Source of the DNA: Armatimonadota bacterium
GTDB taxonomy: Bacteria > Bacillota > Desulfotomaculia > Desulfotomaculales > Nap2-2B
Direction: 5' to 3'
DNA length: 53,826 nucleotides
Assembly: GCA_023511535.1 (NCBI GenBank)
Contig: JAIMBK010000013.1
Span: 1-53,826, forward strand
Both the position numbers and the translations under genes were made by a program. Numbering within the stretch: the stretch's first letter is position 1; each line of letters begins with the position of its first letter. A model generated the notes under the pieces. It was given only the letters and a program-made list of their open reading frames with translations, was not told where the DNA came from and made no database searches. Shown here piece by piece: positions 34,634 through 43,687 of the stretch.

Positions 34634-35680
34634 ATGGAAAAAAGAAAAGCAATGGGGTTAACTTACGCCGGCGCCGGAGTGGACATTTCCGCCGCCAACC
34701 GGGCGGTGGATTTGCTGCGGGGGATCGCGAAAAGCACCGCCCGGCCGGAGGTTTTAAGCGACATCGGGAGTTTTAGCGGCCTTTTCGCCCTGGACGCCCG
34801 GCGGTACCGGGAGCCGGTGCTGGTTGCGGGCACCGACGGGGTGGGCACCAAGTTAAAGGTGGCCATGCTGATGGACCGGCACGATACGGTGGGCATCGAC
34901 CTGGTGGCCATGTGCGCCAACGACATCGTCACCAGCGGCGCGGAGCCCCTGTTTTTTCTGGACTACCTGGCGGTGGGCCGGCTGGTTCCGGAAAAAGTGG
35001 CCGCCATCGTTTCCGGGGTGGCGCAGGGCTGCCGGCAGGCCGGCTGCACCCTGCTGGGGGGCGAAACGGCCGAGATGCCGGGTTTTTACGGTCCGGAGGA
35101 GTACGATCTGGCCGGCTTTGTCGTCGGTGTGGCGGAAAAGGACAGGATTATTGACGGTTCCCGGTGTGAACCCGGCGATTGTCTGGTTGGTCTTGCTTCC
35201 GCCGGCCTGCACAGCAACGGTTATTCCCTGGCCCGCAAAGCCTTTTTCGAGGCGGCCGGTTACCGGGTGGATACGTACTGCCCGGAATTGGGCCGCACCG
35301 TCGGGGAGGAAATGCTGATCCCCACCCGCATATACGTGAAAACAGTGCTGGGTTTGCTGGAAAAGTTCGATTTAAAGGGAATCGCCCACATCACCGGCGG
35401 CGGGATTACGGAAAATCTCCCGCGGATCCTGCCGGAAGGGACGGCCGCCCGCATCGAACGCGATTCCTGGCCCGTTCCGCCGGTTTTCGGGCTCATCCAA
35501 AAAATCGGGCGGGTGGCGGACGACGAAATGTTCCGGACTTTTAACCTGGGCCTGGGGATGATCCTGGCGGTTTCTCCCGGGCAGGTCGACGCCTGCCTCG
35601 CGCGGCTGGCCGAAATGGGCGAACGGGCTTACCTGGTGGGACAGGTGGTGGCCGGCGACCGGAAAGTAGAATATATTTGA
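34634..35680 (+). CDS. purM: Phosphoribosylformylglycinamidine cyclo-ligase (AIR synthetase)
   Basis: A 348-residue ATP-dependent enzyme that closes the imidazole ring to form AIR. Family marks are [18 protein letters not shown] at the start, [12 protein letters not shown], the Gly-rich [13 protein letters not shown], and [16 protein letters not shown]. It starts at ATG 34634, two bases after purF; the frame is open further upstream inside purF, but the normal N-terminus begins here. A decayed nitroreductase end follows within 7 bases of the stop. Confidence 0.97.
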   Translation: MEKRKAMGLTYAGAGVDISAANRAVDLLRGIAKSTARPEVLSDIGSFSGLFALDARRYREPVLVAGTDGVGTKLKVAMLMDRHDTVGIDLVAMCANDIVTSGAEPLFFLDYLAVGRLVPEKVAAIVSGVAQGCRQAGCTLLGGETAEMPGFYGPEEYDLAGFVVGVAEKDRIIDGSRCEPGDCLVGLASAGLHSNGYSLARKAFFEAAGYRVDTYCPELGRTVGEEMLIPTRIYVKTVLGLLEKFDLKGIAHITGGGITENLPRILPEGTAARIERDSWPVPPVFGLIQKIGRVADDEMFRTFNLGLGMILAVSPGQVDACLARLAEMGERAYLVGQVVAGDRKVEYI

Positions 35681-35686
35681 GGCCGG

Positions 35687-35875
35687 TTGCCGGGCGGCCA
35701 CTTCTTGGAATTTGGCCGCTTATCTGACCTTATTCGCGCAGAATTAGAGATTCCGGATAACTTGCTGGTTTTGTCAGGAATTGCCTTGGGCTGCGGCAAC
35801 CCGGGGCACCCGGCGAACAGACCCCGGAGCCTCCGCCGGTCCATTCAGGAAGTGGTACGTTTCAAGGAACTTTAA
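35687..35875 (+). pseudogene. C-terminal remnant of a nitroreductase-family gene
   Basis: The 62-codon frame reads LSDLIRAELEIPDNLLVLSG and then IALGCGNPGHPANRPRSL, ending SIQEVVRFKEL. This closely resembles the last 50 residues of NADPH-dependent nitroreductases, where the LCGIALGYPD and NRFRSER-type segments complete the FMN site. The FMN-binding N-terminal two thirds are missing and purM occupies the place. It is best read as a gene fragment; the TTG start has no convincing ribosome site. Confidence 0.65.
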
Positions 35876-35910
35876 GAACTGCATGATTAAATAACAAGAA
35901 GGTGCAGGGA

Positions 35911-37119
35911 TTGAACAAAAAGGTGCTCGCCCTTTTGGGTACGGGTCACGCCGTCACCGACCTCAACCAGGGGGCGCTGCCGATGATGCTGGCTTTTTTG
36001 CAGCCAGTGCTGGCGTTGGGCCAGCTTCAGGTAGGTGCCGTGATGCTGGCCTTCAATCTTAGTTCCTCCGTGATCCAGCCTGTTTTCGGGATTTTTAGCG
36101 ACCGTTTCCGTGCCGCCTGGCTGATTCCCCTGGGGTGTTTGCTGGCCGGGACGGGCATGGCTTTGACCGGGTACGCGCCCAATTATCCGTTTTTGCTGCT
36201 GGCCGCTTTAATCAGCGGGCTGGGCGTAGCTGCCTACCACCCTGAAGGCTCGAAGTATGCCCGCTTTGCCAGCGGCCCGCGCAAGGCGTCCGGCATGTCG
36301 ATCTTTTCCGTGGGCGGAAACTTCGGCTTCGCCGCGGGCCCGGTGCTGGCCTCTTCTTTTTTTGCCCTGGCGGGGCTGGCCGGTTCGGCGGGCTTTTTCG
36401 TTTTGAACGGTGTCATGGCGGTCCTGCTCTGGATTTCCCTGTCGTTTGTCACCGCCCCGGCGAACGTTGCGGCCGGGCCCCTGCCGTCTGCCGGGGCACG
36501 GCCGAAGGCTGCCGGAAGCAGGCTGAGCACGGGCAAAGTGGTTGCCCCGATAGTCCTGCTGGTCCTGGTGATTATCATGCGGTCCTGGATTCACTTAGGG
36601 CTGATCACCTTTTTGCCCCAGTACTACGTCCTCTACCTGCACCATGACAAGACTTACGCCGCCGCCCTCACCTCGCTGTTTCTTTTTGCCGGTGCACTCG
36701 GCACTCTGGTCGGGGGTCCGGCGGCCGACCGCTGGGGTTTGAAAACAATCATCGTCTCCTCCTTGACCGCAATGGTGCCCCTGCTGTATTTTTTAGAGCA
36801 CGCGGGCGGCCTTTGGGTGCCGGTGATCATAGCCCTGGCCGGATTCGCCCTGATTTCCACCTTTTCTGTCACCGTCGTTTTCGGGCAGGAGCTTCTTCCT
36901 CACAATGTCGGTCTGGCTTCAGGGCTGACGCTTGGCTTCGGCATCGGGACGGGCGGGATCGGAGCTACTTTTCTGGGCTGGATTGCCGACCACTGGGGGT
37001 TGCCGGCAATCTTTAACGTTATGATCATCTTTCCTGTCATCGGTCTGCTTCTGGCTCTTTTTCTGCCCGGCCGGGAGGAGCTTTCCCGCCGGAAGGTAGC
37101 GATGGTGTCACGTTCCTGA
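35911..37119 (+). CDS. Major facilitator transporter (fosmidomycin-resistance Fsr-like)
   Basis: A 402-residue protein with 12 hydrophobic segments. The first, LALLGTGHAVTDLNQGALPM, with its polar His and Asp, is typical of the Fsr/YfnC branch. Other marks are FGIFSDRFRAAWLIPLG, GLGVAAYHPEGSKYA and SVGGNFGFAAGPVLA. These proteins export fosmidomycin or related small phosphonates in known cases; the substrate here is unknown. TTG 35911 follows AAGAAGGTGCAGGGA. It lies between purM and purN together with the nitroreductase remnant, splitting the pur run. Confidence 0.9.
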   Translation: MNKKVLALLGTGHAVTDLNQGALPMMLAFLQPVLALGQLQVGAVMLAFNLSSSVIQPVFGIFSDRFRAAWLIPLGCLLAGTGMALTGYAPNYPFLLLAALISGLGVAAYHPEGSKYARFASGPRKASGMSIFSVGGNFGFAAGPVLASSFFALAGLAGSAGFFVLNGVMAVLLWISLSFVTAPANVAAGPLPSAGARPKAAGSRLSTGKVVAPIVLLVLVIIMRSWIHLGLITFLPQYYVLYLHHDKTYAAALTSLFLFAGALGTLVGGPAADRWGLKTIIVSSLTAMVPLLYFLEHAGGLWVPVIIALAGFALISTFSVTVVFGQELLPHNVGLASGLTLGFGIGTGGIGATFLGWIADHWGLPAIFNVMIIFPVIGLLLALFLPGREELSRRKVAMVSRS

Positions 37120-37357
37120 CGGGCGGCCCCAAAGAAAAGATTGGCGCTGCCGGGGTGATCGGCGAGGGCACTGATATTTATGCCCGGCCGGGCCGGGCTC
37201 AGTTTCACCAGGCTGAGTTTATCGCTGAAAGAGCTGTTTAGTTTTTTGCGTTGGGAAAGGATTTTTAAGTTTCATGTCAAATATGAGAGATGGTGGTAAT
37301 TTTACAATTCCTTTGTTTTAATTTGGTAGAAGATTATACCGGGGGGAAGGTGATCAT
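37120..37357. other. Non-coding gap before purN
   Basis: These 238 bases hold no convincing gene. A 40-codon open stretch reads on after the transporter stop to about 37243. The second half is AT-rich, with TTTACA (37301) and TTATAC (37334) but no well-spaced promoter pair. I see no riboswitch fold. Confidence 0.5.
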
Positions 37358-37981
37358 TTGCTTTTGCGTGTAGGGGTCCTGGCTTCCGGGCGCGGTTCTA
37401 ATTTGCAAGCGATTATGGACGCCTGCCGGGAAGGAAGGATACCGGCGCAGGTAGTTGTTGTCATCAGCGATCAGGAAAACGCTTTCGCCCTCCAGCGCGC
37501 CCGGGATGCCGGCATTCCCGCCCTTCAGATCAAACCGGAAAGTTTCGCCGGGAAACAGGAATATGAACAGGCGGTGGTGTCCGCCTTAAAAAAATATCAG
37601 GTGGAGTTGGTCTGCCTGGCAGGATATATGCGCCTGGTGGGGAAAACTATGCTTGACGCTTTTCCCAACCGGGTGATCAACATCCACCCGGCCTTGCTAC
37701 CGGCCTTCCCCGGCCTGCACGGACAAAGGCAGGCTTTGGAATACGGCGTCCGGTTCAGCGGATGCACCGTTCATTTTGTAGACGAGGGGTGTGATACGGG
37801 ACCGATCATTCTCCAGGCGGTGGTGCCTGTTTTCGACACCGACACGGAAGAAACTCTTGCGGAACGCATTTTAGAACAGGAGCACCGCATTTACCCCGAG
37901 GCCATCAGGCTTTTTGCCGAGGGCCGGCTGAGGATTGAGGGGCGGAGGGTACTGATTGAAGATTGCCAGGGGGAGGCGTAA
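37358..37981 (+). CDS. purN: Phosphoribosylglycinamide formyltransferase
   Basis: A 207-residue enzyme that formylates GAR with 10-formyltetrahydrofolate. The catalytic Asn and His are in VINIHPALLPAFPGLHG and the Asp is in EGCDTGPIILQ. The N-terminal ASGRGSNLQAIMDAC binds the ribonucleotide phosphate. The length is normal. The start is TTG 37358 after GGGGGGAAGGTGATCA. It is separated from purH by 175 bases containing a CACAAAGG repeat block. Confidence 0.97.
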   Translation: MLLRVGVLASGRGSNLQAIMDACREGRIPAQVVVVISDQENAFALQRARDAGIPALQIKPESFAGKQEYEQAVVSALKKYQVELVCLAGYMRLVGKTMLDAFPNRVINIHPALLPAFPGLHGQRQALEYGVRFSGCTVHFVDEGCDTGPIILQAVVPVFDTDTEETLAERILEQEHRIYPEAIRLFAEGRLRIEGRRVLIEDCQGEA

Positions 37982-38010
37982 GACAAATCGGATCCATCCT
38001 CAGAAAATAG

Positions 38011-38050
38011 TAGGCACAAAGGCAACAGGCACAAAGGCACAAAGGAAAAA
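38011..38050. repeat. CACAAAGG repeat block between purN and purH
   Basis: Units GGCACAAA, GGCAACA, GGCACAAA and GGCACAAA follow in line, ending in GGAAAAA. The last 30 bases match 12511-12540 at about 27 positions. Confidence 0.75.
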
Positions 38051-38156
38051 ATGCCTGCCCCGGCCTGGTTTTCGTGATTAATATCGGGAACGAAAGTTCC
38101 CATGGGCAACTTCTCTAAAGTTTGCACGTAAGTAAAGAAAAGAGGGGAAGATTATT

Positions 38157-39704
38157 TTGATTGTCAAGCGTGCCTTAATCAGTGTGTCGGATAAAACGGG
38201 CCTCCGGGAATTTGCCCGGGGCCTGGTCGAGCTGGGAGTCGAAATTATTTCCACCGGTGGCACCGCCAAAGCACTGCGGGAAGCGGGCCTGCCGGTAACT
38301 TATATTTCCGACGTCACTGGCTTTCCGGAAATCCTGGACGGCCGGGTGAAGACCCTGCACCCCCGGGTGCACGCGGGCATCCTGGCCCGGCGCGAAGACG
38401 CCCACTTAAGCCAGCTTAAAGAACACGGCATTGCGCCCATCGACCTGGTGGCGGTTAATCTCTACCCCTTCCGGGAAACCGTAGCCAGGGCCGGCGTCAC
38501 CCTGGAAGAAGCCATCGAAAACATCGATATCGGCGGGCCGGCCATGATCCGGGCGGCGGCGAAGAATTACCGGCACGTGCTGGTGGTGGTTAGTCCGCAA
38601 GATTACGACGCGGTGCTGGAAGCCCTGCGCAGCCGCCGGGTCGACGAAGCATTCCGGCTGCGTCTGGCCCGGGAGGCGTTTTCCCACGTCTGTGCCTACG
38701 ACGCTGCCATTGCCGGTTACCTGCGCAAGGTTTCCGGGGAAAGCGATGACGATCTTTTTCCAGCGACCATGATCCTTACGGGCGAACTCGTGCAAAAGCT
38801 TCGCTACGGCGAGAATCCCCATCAAAAAGCGGCTTTTTATAAAACGCCCGGGGTGGCCGGGGCCTGCGTGGGAAACGCCGTTCAGCTTACAGGAAAGGAA
38901 CTCTCCTACAATAACATTCTCGATCTCAACGCAGCTTTTGAACTGGTGCGGGAATTTATCGAACCCACCGTGGTGATTATCAAGCACAATAATCCCTGCG
39001 GGGCGGCCAGCGCCGACGATCTGGCGGAAGCTTACCGGCGGGCCTACGCGGGGGATCCCGTGTCCGCTTTTGGGGGCATCGTCGCCTGCAATCGTCCGGT
39101 TGACGAAGCCACCGCCAAAGAAATGGTGAAAATCTTTTTGGAGGCGATCATCGCCCCCGATTATACCGCGGAAGCGCTGCGCATCCTCGGGCAAAAGAAA
39201 GATTTGCGCTGTCTGAAGGCGGGGCCGTTGGCCGGTCAAACCAACGATCCGCTGGAGGTGCGCAAGGTCAACGGCGGCTTTTTGCTCCAGGAGGCCGACC
39301 GGGAAATGGTCATTCCCGAAAAAGTCCAGGTCGTTACCGAAAAGCAGCCCACGGACGAACAGCTTGCCGAGCTTGCCTTCGCCATGGCCATCGTGAAGCA
39401 CGTTAAATCCAACGCCATTGTGGTCACGAAGGACCGCCAGCTGATCGGCGTGGGTGCCGGGCAGATGAACCGGGTAGGCTCAGCCCGCATCGCGTTGGCC
39501 CAGGCGGGGGAGCGCGCCAGGGGGGCCGTGCTGGCCTCGGACGCCTTTTTCCCCTTCCGGGACACCGTGGACGAGGCGGCCCGCGCGGGCATCGCCGCCA
39601 TCGTTCAGCCCGGCGGCTCCCTGCGGGACGAAGAATCCATCGCCGCCTGCAACGAATACGGCATCCCGATGATTTTTACGGGGATGAGGCATTTTAAGCA
39701 TTAA
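38157..39704 (+). CDS. purH: Bifunctional AICAR transformylase / IMP cyclohydrolase
   Basis: A 515-residue two-domain enzyme for the last two purine steps. Residues 1-145 are the MGS-like cyclohydrolase domain ([44 protein letters not shown]). The transformylase domain has [14 protein letters not shown], the catalytic Lys-His pair in [13 protein letters not shown] and the later [11 protein letters not shown]. The length is typical. The TTG start follows AGAGGGGAAG. purD follows after 21 bases. Confidence 0.98.
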   Translation: MIVKRALISVSDKTGLREFARGLVELGVEIISTGGTAKALREAGLPVTYISDVTGFPEILDGRVKTLHPRVHAGILARREDAHLSQLKEHGIAPIDLVAVNLYPFRETVARAGVTLEEAIENIDIGGPAMIRAAAKNYRHVLVVVSPQDYDAVLEALRSRRVDEAFRLRLAREAFSHVCAYDAAIAGYLRKVSGESDDDLFPATMILTGELVQKLRYGENPHQKAAFYKTPGVAGACVGNAVQLTGKELSYNNILDLNAAFELVREFIEPTVVIIKHNNPCGAASADDLAEAYRRAYAGDPVSAFGGIVACNRPVDEATAKEMVKIFLEAIIAPDYTAEALRILGQKKDLRCLKAGPLAGQTNDPLEVRKVNGGFLLQEADREMVIPEKVQVVTEKQPTDEQLAELAFAMAIVKHVKSNAIVVTKDRQLIGVGAGQMNRVGSARIALAQAGERARGAVLASDAFFPFRDTVDEAARAGIAAIVQPGGSLRDEESIAACNEYGIPMIFTGMRHFKH

Positions 39705-39725
39705 ATAATTTACGGAGGATTTTGC

Positions 39726-41024
39726 ATGAAGGTTTTGGTAGTGGGGGGCGGCGGCCGGGAGCACGCTCTGGTCTGGAAGCTCCGCCAGAGCCCCCGGGTA
39801 AACAAAATCTTTTGCGCCCCGGGAAACGCCGGCATCGCCCGCCTGGCCTCCTGCGTGGAGGTAAAGGCGGAAGATATCGGCGGGCTGCTTTCCTTTGCCC
39901 GCCGGGAGAAGATCGATCTGACCATCGTGGGTCCGGAGGCGCCGTTAGTAGCAGGGATCGTGGACGCCTTTGAGCGGGCGGGTTTGGCTGTCTTTGGCCC
40001 TTCCGCCGAAGCCGCCGCCATCGAAGGGAGCAAGGTCCGGGCCAAGGAATTAATGGCCAGGTACAATATCCCCACGGCGGATTTCGCTGTCTTTGACCGT
40101 CCCGGAGAGGCAAAAGAATACGTTTTAAAACGCGGCGCTCCTGTTGTGGTGAAGGCCGACGGCCTGGCTGCCGGCAAGGGGGTCAAGGTGTGCGCCACTA
40201 CCGACGGGGCGCTGGCGGCCATCACTGAGATAATGGAAAAAAAGATTTTCGGCCGGGCCGGGGAACGGGTGGTTATTGAAGAATGTTTGGCCGGGGAAGA
40301 AGTCAGCATCCTGGCCTTCGCCGACGGCGAAACCGTTTTGCCCATGCCGGCCGCCCAGGACCACAAGCAGGTTTACGACAACGACCAGGGGCCCAATACC
40401 GGCGGGATGGGCGCCTACGCCCCGGCGCCGGTCTGCACGCCCCGGGTTGCCGAAGAGGCGCTGCAAAAAATTTTGATTCCCCTGGTCAAAGGTCTGGCCG
40501 ACGAAGGATGTCCCTACCGCGGCGTGCTTTACGCCGGGCTGATGGTGACGCAGGAAGGACCGAAAGTGCTGGAATTCAACGCCCGCTTCGGTGATCCCGA
40601 AGCGCAGCCGCTGCTCGTGTTGCTCCGGACGGATCTGGTGGATGTTTGCGAAGCCGTCTTGGCCGGCCGGCTGGCCGCCCAAAACATCTGCTGGGCGGAA
40701 GGTGCCGCCGTGTGCGTGGTTCTGGCGTCTGGCGGGTACCCCGGTTCCTACGCCAAGGGGAAAGTGATTAAGGGGCTGGAAAACGTCCCCGACGATATCC
40801 TGGTTTTCCACGCCGGCACCGCCCTGGTCGACGGACAGACGGTCACCGCCGGCGGCCGGGTGCTCGGGGTGACGGCGGCGGCGAAAGGGATCCGGGAAGC
40901 CATCATCCGCGCTTACGAGGGAGTCCGGGAAATCAGTTTTGAAGGGATGCACTACCGTCGCGACATCGGGCAAAAAGCTTTAAAATATGAAAAAGGATTT
41001 TTAAGGCAGGGTGTCGAAAACTAA
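39726..41024 (+). CDS. purD: Phosphoribosylamine-glycine ligase (GAR synthetase)
   Basis: A 432-residue ATP-grasp ligase joining phosphoribosylamine and glycine. The start MKVLVVGGGGREHALVWKL, the ATP-binding VVVKADGLAAGKGVKV, and the catalytic stretch GPNTGGMGAYAP are characteristic, and the metal-binding end of the grasp fold reads EFNARFGDPEAQPLL. ATG 39726 follows TTACGGAGGATTTTGC. This closes the pur run; the next 178 bases carry two repeat families before hisC. Confidence 0.98.
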   Translation: MKVLVVGGGGREHALVWKLRQSPRVNKIFCAPGNAGIARLASCVEVKAEDIGGLLSFARREKIDLTIVGPEAPLVAGIVDAFERAGLAVFGPSAEAAAIEGSKVRAKELMARYNIPTADFAVFDRPGEAKEYVLKRGAPVVVKADGLAAGKGVKVCATTDGALAAITEIMEKKIFGRAGERVVIEECLAGEEVSILAFADGETVLPMPAAQDHKQVYDNDQGPNTGGMGAYAPAPVCTPRVAEEALQKILIPLVKGLADEGCPYRGVLYAGLMVTQEGPKVLEFNARFGDPEAQPLLVLLRTDLVDVCEAVLAGRLAAQNICWAEGAAVCVVLASGGYPGSYAKGKVIKGLENVPDDILVFHAGTALVDGQTVTAGGRVLGVTAAAKGIREAIIRAYEGVREISFEGMHYRRDIGQKALKYEKGFLRQGVEN

Positions 41025-41046
41025 GTTATCGCAATCACCAATGCCC

Positions 41047-41098
41047 GTTTTCCCAGGGAGTCGCCCATAAGAACGGTCGTTCTCGCTATGAAAATGAG
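41047..41098. repeat. Palindromic element related to the 57-base end repeat
   Basis: AGGGAGTCGCCCATAAGAAC then GGTCGTTCTCGCTATGAAAA resembles the units at 53673 and 53730 across their whole core. The palindrome here is GAACG/CGTTC rather than GAGAACG/CGTTCTC. It lies between purD and hisC. Confidence 0.75.
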
Positions 41099-41138
41099 GT
41101 TCAGGTAAGGCATATTTTTCTTTGTGCCTGCTCTGATC

Positions 41139-41160
41139 GGTCGTCAGTCGTCAGATGTCG
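41139..41160. repeat. GGTCGTC heptamer tract before hisC
   Basis: Three units (GGTCGTC, AGTCGTC, AGATGTC) lie in the leader of hisC, 43 bases before the chosen start. Confidence 0.75.
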
Positions 41161-41202
41161 AACGTAGGAAAAATAATGTATGTCCTCGCGGGAGAGTTGA
41201 AG

Positions 41203-42273
41203 ATGGTTTTCGATCTAAAAAGGGTTCTGCGTCACGATCTCGAAAACCTGGCGCCGTACCAGGTCGAGCCCTCCAAAAACGGCCTGCTTAGACTTGACGC
41301 CAACGAAAACCCTTTTGACTTTCCCCTTTTTCTGCAAGAGGAAATTTGCCGGCAATGGAGGTCGGGCTTTTTTACCCGCTATCCCGACGACCTGGCCGGC
41401 GAATTGAGGAAGGCAATTTCTCAATTTACCGGCGTGCCGGTGGAAGGAATCATCGCCGGCAACGGTTCGGACGAACTGATTTTAAATTTATGTCTGGCCG
41501 TCGGCAACGGTGCGCAGGTGGTCATCGCCACGCCCACTTTTTCCATGTACCGGGTGAACAGCCTGATTGCAGGGGCCGTACCCGTAGAAATACCGCGGTT
41601 GAAAGCGGGATTTGCGCTGGATCTGGACCGCTTAAGCGAAATTGCGGCCAACGAAAAAACCCGGCTGATTTTTTTATGCTCCCCAAACAACCCCACGGGA
41701 AACGCCACCCCCGTGGCGGATATCGCCGCCCTCCTGGAGCACAGCCGCGCTTTGGTGGCGGTGGACGAGGCATATATCGACTTCGGCGGCGTGAGCTGCC
41801 TGCCGCTCCTGGAAAAATACGAAAATCTGATCATCTTACGCACCTTTTCCAAAGCTTTTGGGCTGGCCGGCTTAAGGGTGGGCTATCTTTTAGGAAACCC
41901 CGGGGTCGTTAAAGAACTCCTGCGCGTTAAACAACCTTTTAATTTAAGCACTTTTGCCCAGGTTGCCGCCTGTACCGTGCTGGCCCACCGGGAAGAGTTC
42001 CGGAAGATGACTGACGCCATCCGGCAATCAAGAGACGCGTTGGGGCAAGAACTGGCGTCCCTGCCCGGAATTACAGTTTTCCCCAGCGAGGCAAATTTCA
42101 TTTTGTTCCGTACTCCGCGGCCGGCGCAGGAAGTGTTCGACCGCCTGCGCCAGGAGGGGGTCCTGGTCCGCAACCTCCACGGCCCCGGTCTGGAGGAGTG
42201 TCTGCGGGTTACGGTGGGCCGGGAGGAAGAAAACCAAATCTTTCTGGAAAAAATGAGGAAAATTTGCTGTTGA
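41203..42273 (+). CDS. hisC: Histidinol-phosphate aminotransferase
   Basis: A 356-residue PLP enzyme for the seventh histidine step. The start is LDANENPFDFP-type, giving the Asn-Glu-Asn-Pro mark of HisC. Other motifs are IIAGNGSDELILNL, FLCSPNNPTGN, VAVDEAYIDFGG, and the PLP lysine in LRTFSKAFGLAGLRVGYL. ATG 41203 has GGGAGAG 7 bases upstream; ATG 41176 and an ATG further up are alternatives that would begin inside repeat DNA. hisG and hisD, usually before hisC, are absent. hisB follows after 47 bases. Confidence 0.96.
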   Translation: MVFDLKRVLRHDLENLAPYQVEPSKNGLLRLDANENPFDFPLFLQEEICRQWRSGFFTRYPDDLAGELRKAISQFTGVPVEGIIAGNGSDELILNLCLAVGNGAQVVIATPTFSMYRVNSLIAGAVPVEIPRLKAGFALDLDRLSEIAANEKTRLIFLCSPNNPTGNATPVADIAALLEHSRALVAVDEAYIDFGGVSCLPLLEKYENLIILRTFSKAFGLAGLRVGYLLGNPGVVKELLRVKQPFNLSTFAQVAACTVLAHREEFRKMTDAIRQSRDALGQELASLPGITVFPSEANFILFRTPRPAQEVFDRLRQEGVLVRNLHGPGLEECLRVTVGREEENQIFLEKMRKICC

Positions 42274-42320
42274 TCTTGTAATGGTGAAAGTGAAAAGTGG
42301 AAGAGTTGGCGAGGGAACAA

Positions 42321-42914
42321 ATGGACCGGCAGCGAACTGGCGAAATCAGTCGCCGAACGGCGGAAACCGACATAAAATTAAGATTGAACATCGACGGTAC
42401 CGGAAGTTACCGGATTAATACCGGGGTGGGTTTTTTTGACCACATGTTGGCCCTCTTTGCCCGGCACGGCGCATTTGATCTGGAGTTGATCGCCAGCGGC
42501 GATCTGTCCGTGGACGCCCACCACACCGTTGAAGACACCGGCATTTGCCTGGGCCGGGCGTTTAAAGCGGCCCTGGGAGAGAAAAAGGGGATCAATCGCT
42601 TTGGACATGCCCTGGTGCCCATGGACGAAGCCCTGGCCATGGTGGCCGTGGACATCAGCGGCCGGGGTTTCCTGGCCTTTCCGGATGTCTTCCCGGCCGC
42701 CAAAGTCGGGGAGTTCGATCTCGAACTGGTCGCGGAGTTCTGCCGTGCGCTGGCGGTAAACGGCGAATTTACGCTTCACGTGCGCCTTCTTGCCGGGCGT
42801 AACCACCACCATATTTGTGAAGCTGTTTTCAAGGCCCTGGGCCGCGCCCTGCGCGACGCCGTATCCCTTGCCGGCCGGGGGCCGGGCGTCCCTTCTACGA
42901 AAGGGGTCTTGTAG
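42321..42914 (+). CDS. hisB: Imidazoleglycerol-phosphate dehydratase
   Basis: A 197-residue single-function dehydratase that makes imidazoleacetol phosphate. The two manganese-binding signatures are visible: VDAHHTVEDTGICLG and, near the end, RNHHHICEAVFKALGRAL. A central GFFDHMLALFARHG matches the family. ATG 42321 follows GCGAGGGAACAA and gives the standard length; a GTG at 42297 would add eight residues. There is no fused phosphatase domain as in enteric HisB. Confidence 0.97.
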   Translation: MDRQRTGEISRRTAETDIKLRLNIDGTGSYRINTGVGFFDHMLALFARHGAFDLELIASGDLSVDAHHTVEDTGICLGRAFKAALGEKKGINRFGHALVPMDEALAMVAVDISGRGFLAFPDVFPAAKVGEFDLELVAEFCRALAVNGEFTLHVRLLAGRNHHHICEAVFKALGRALRDAVSLAGRGPGVPSTKGVL

Positions 42915-43009
42915 AAAACATACTCTCAGGTACGGGGCCGTAAGATTACTCGTCATTTCTCGGACGCCGGAACGCTAATTTCGGAAAACCGCATTTTCAG
43001 CTTTGGTTA

Positions 43010-43039
43010 CCGACCTCTGACGTCCGACGACTGACGACC
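43010..43039. repeat. GACGTCC-type heptamer tract before hisH (reverse sense)
   Basis: Units CCGACCT, CTGACGT, CCGACGA and CTGACGA are the reverse complement of the GTCGTCG family. The tract ends 18 bases before the hisH start and borders its ribosome site CAGGGAGG. Confidence 0.8.
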
Positions 43040-43057
43040 ATTCAGGGAGGCAGCAGC

Positions 43058-43687
43058 TTGATCGCGATTATCGACTACGGCATGGGCAACCTCCGCAGCG
43101 TCCGGAAAGGTTTCGAAAAGGCCGGTTGGAGCGCGCGCGTCGTGCACAGCGCCGAAGAGGTTTTGACGGCCGAAGGCGTGGTTTTGCCGGGGGTAGGGGC
43201 TTTTGCCAACGCCATGGAAAACCTCCGGAACGCCCGTTTAACCGGGGCGATCCGGCAGGTAATCGCGGAAGGCAGGCCTTTCCTCGGGATTTGCCTGGGC
43301 ATGCAGCTGCTTTTTGAAGCCAGCGAAGAATGGGGTTTTACCGGCGGTCTGGGAATTTTCCCGGGCGTGGTGAAAAGATTGCCGGCCGGGTTGAAAATTC
43401 CCCACATGGGCTGGAATAACGTTTTCCTGACCAGGGAGAATCCTCTGACGGAAGGAATCGCCCAGAATTCGTACTTTTACTTTGTCCATTCGTATTATGT
43501 AGATACCCCCGATCGGGACTTAATCAGCGGTTTAACTCCTTACGGTTTGAACTTTGCCTCGATGGTGGCCAGGAAAAATGTTTTCGGCATTCAATTTCAC
43601 CCGGAAAAAAGCAGTGCGTTGGGGCTGCAGATCTTGAAAAATTTTGGGGGGTTGGTGGCAAAAAATGTTAATCATCCCGGCGATTGA
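43058..43687 (+). CDS. hisH: Imidazole glycerol phosphate synthase, glutaminase subunit
   Basis: A 209-residue class I amidotransferase that feeds ammonia to HisF. The nucleophile Cys lies in LGICLGMQLLF, and the His/Glu pair in GIQFHPEKSS. The start IAIIDYGMGNLRSVRKGFEK is diagnostic. The start is TTG after CAGGGAGGCAGCAGC. The 3' end overlaps hisA by 23 bases, so the two are probably translationally coupled. A 143-base gap with a heptamer tract separates it from hisB. Confidence 0.97.
   Translation: MIAIIDYGMGNLRSVRKGFEKAGWSARVVHSAEEVLTAEGVVLPGVGAFANAMENLRNARLTGAIRQVIAEGRPFLGICLGMQLLFEASEEWGFTGGLGIFPGVVKRLPAGLKIPHMGWNNVFLTRENPLTEGIAQNSYFYFVHSYYVDTPDRDLISGLTPYGLNFASMVARKNVFGIQFHPEKSSALGLQILKNFGGLVAKNVNHPGD

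Noticed and set aside
37126-37245. Forty-codon open stretch after the Fsr-like transporter (GPKEKIGAAGVIGEG)
   Set aside because: It has no start codon or ribosome site of its own and no family I recognise. It could be a decayed end of a gene, but the evidence is too thin.
38406-39401. Minus-strand frame of 331 codons opposite purH
   Set aside because: Antisense shadow with no domain; purH on the plus strand is certain.
41025-41202. T-box or histidine attenuator leader before hisC
   Set aside because: The gap is made of repeat elements. I see no T-box consensus, no run of His codons and no terminator/antiterminator pair.
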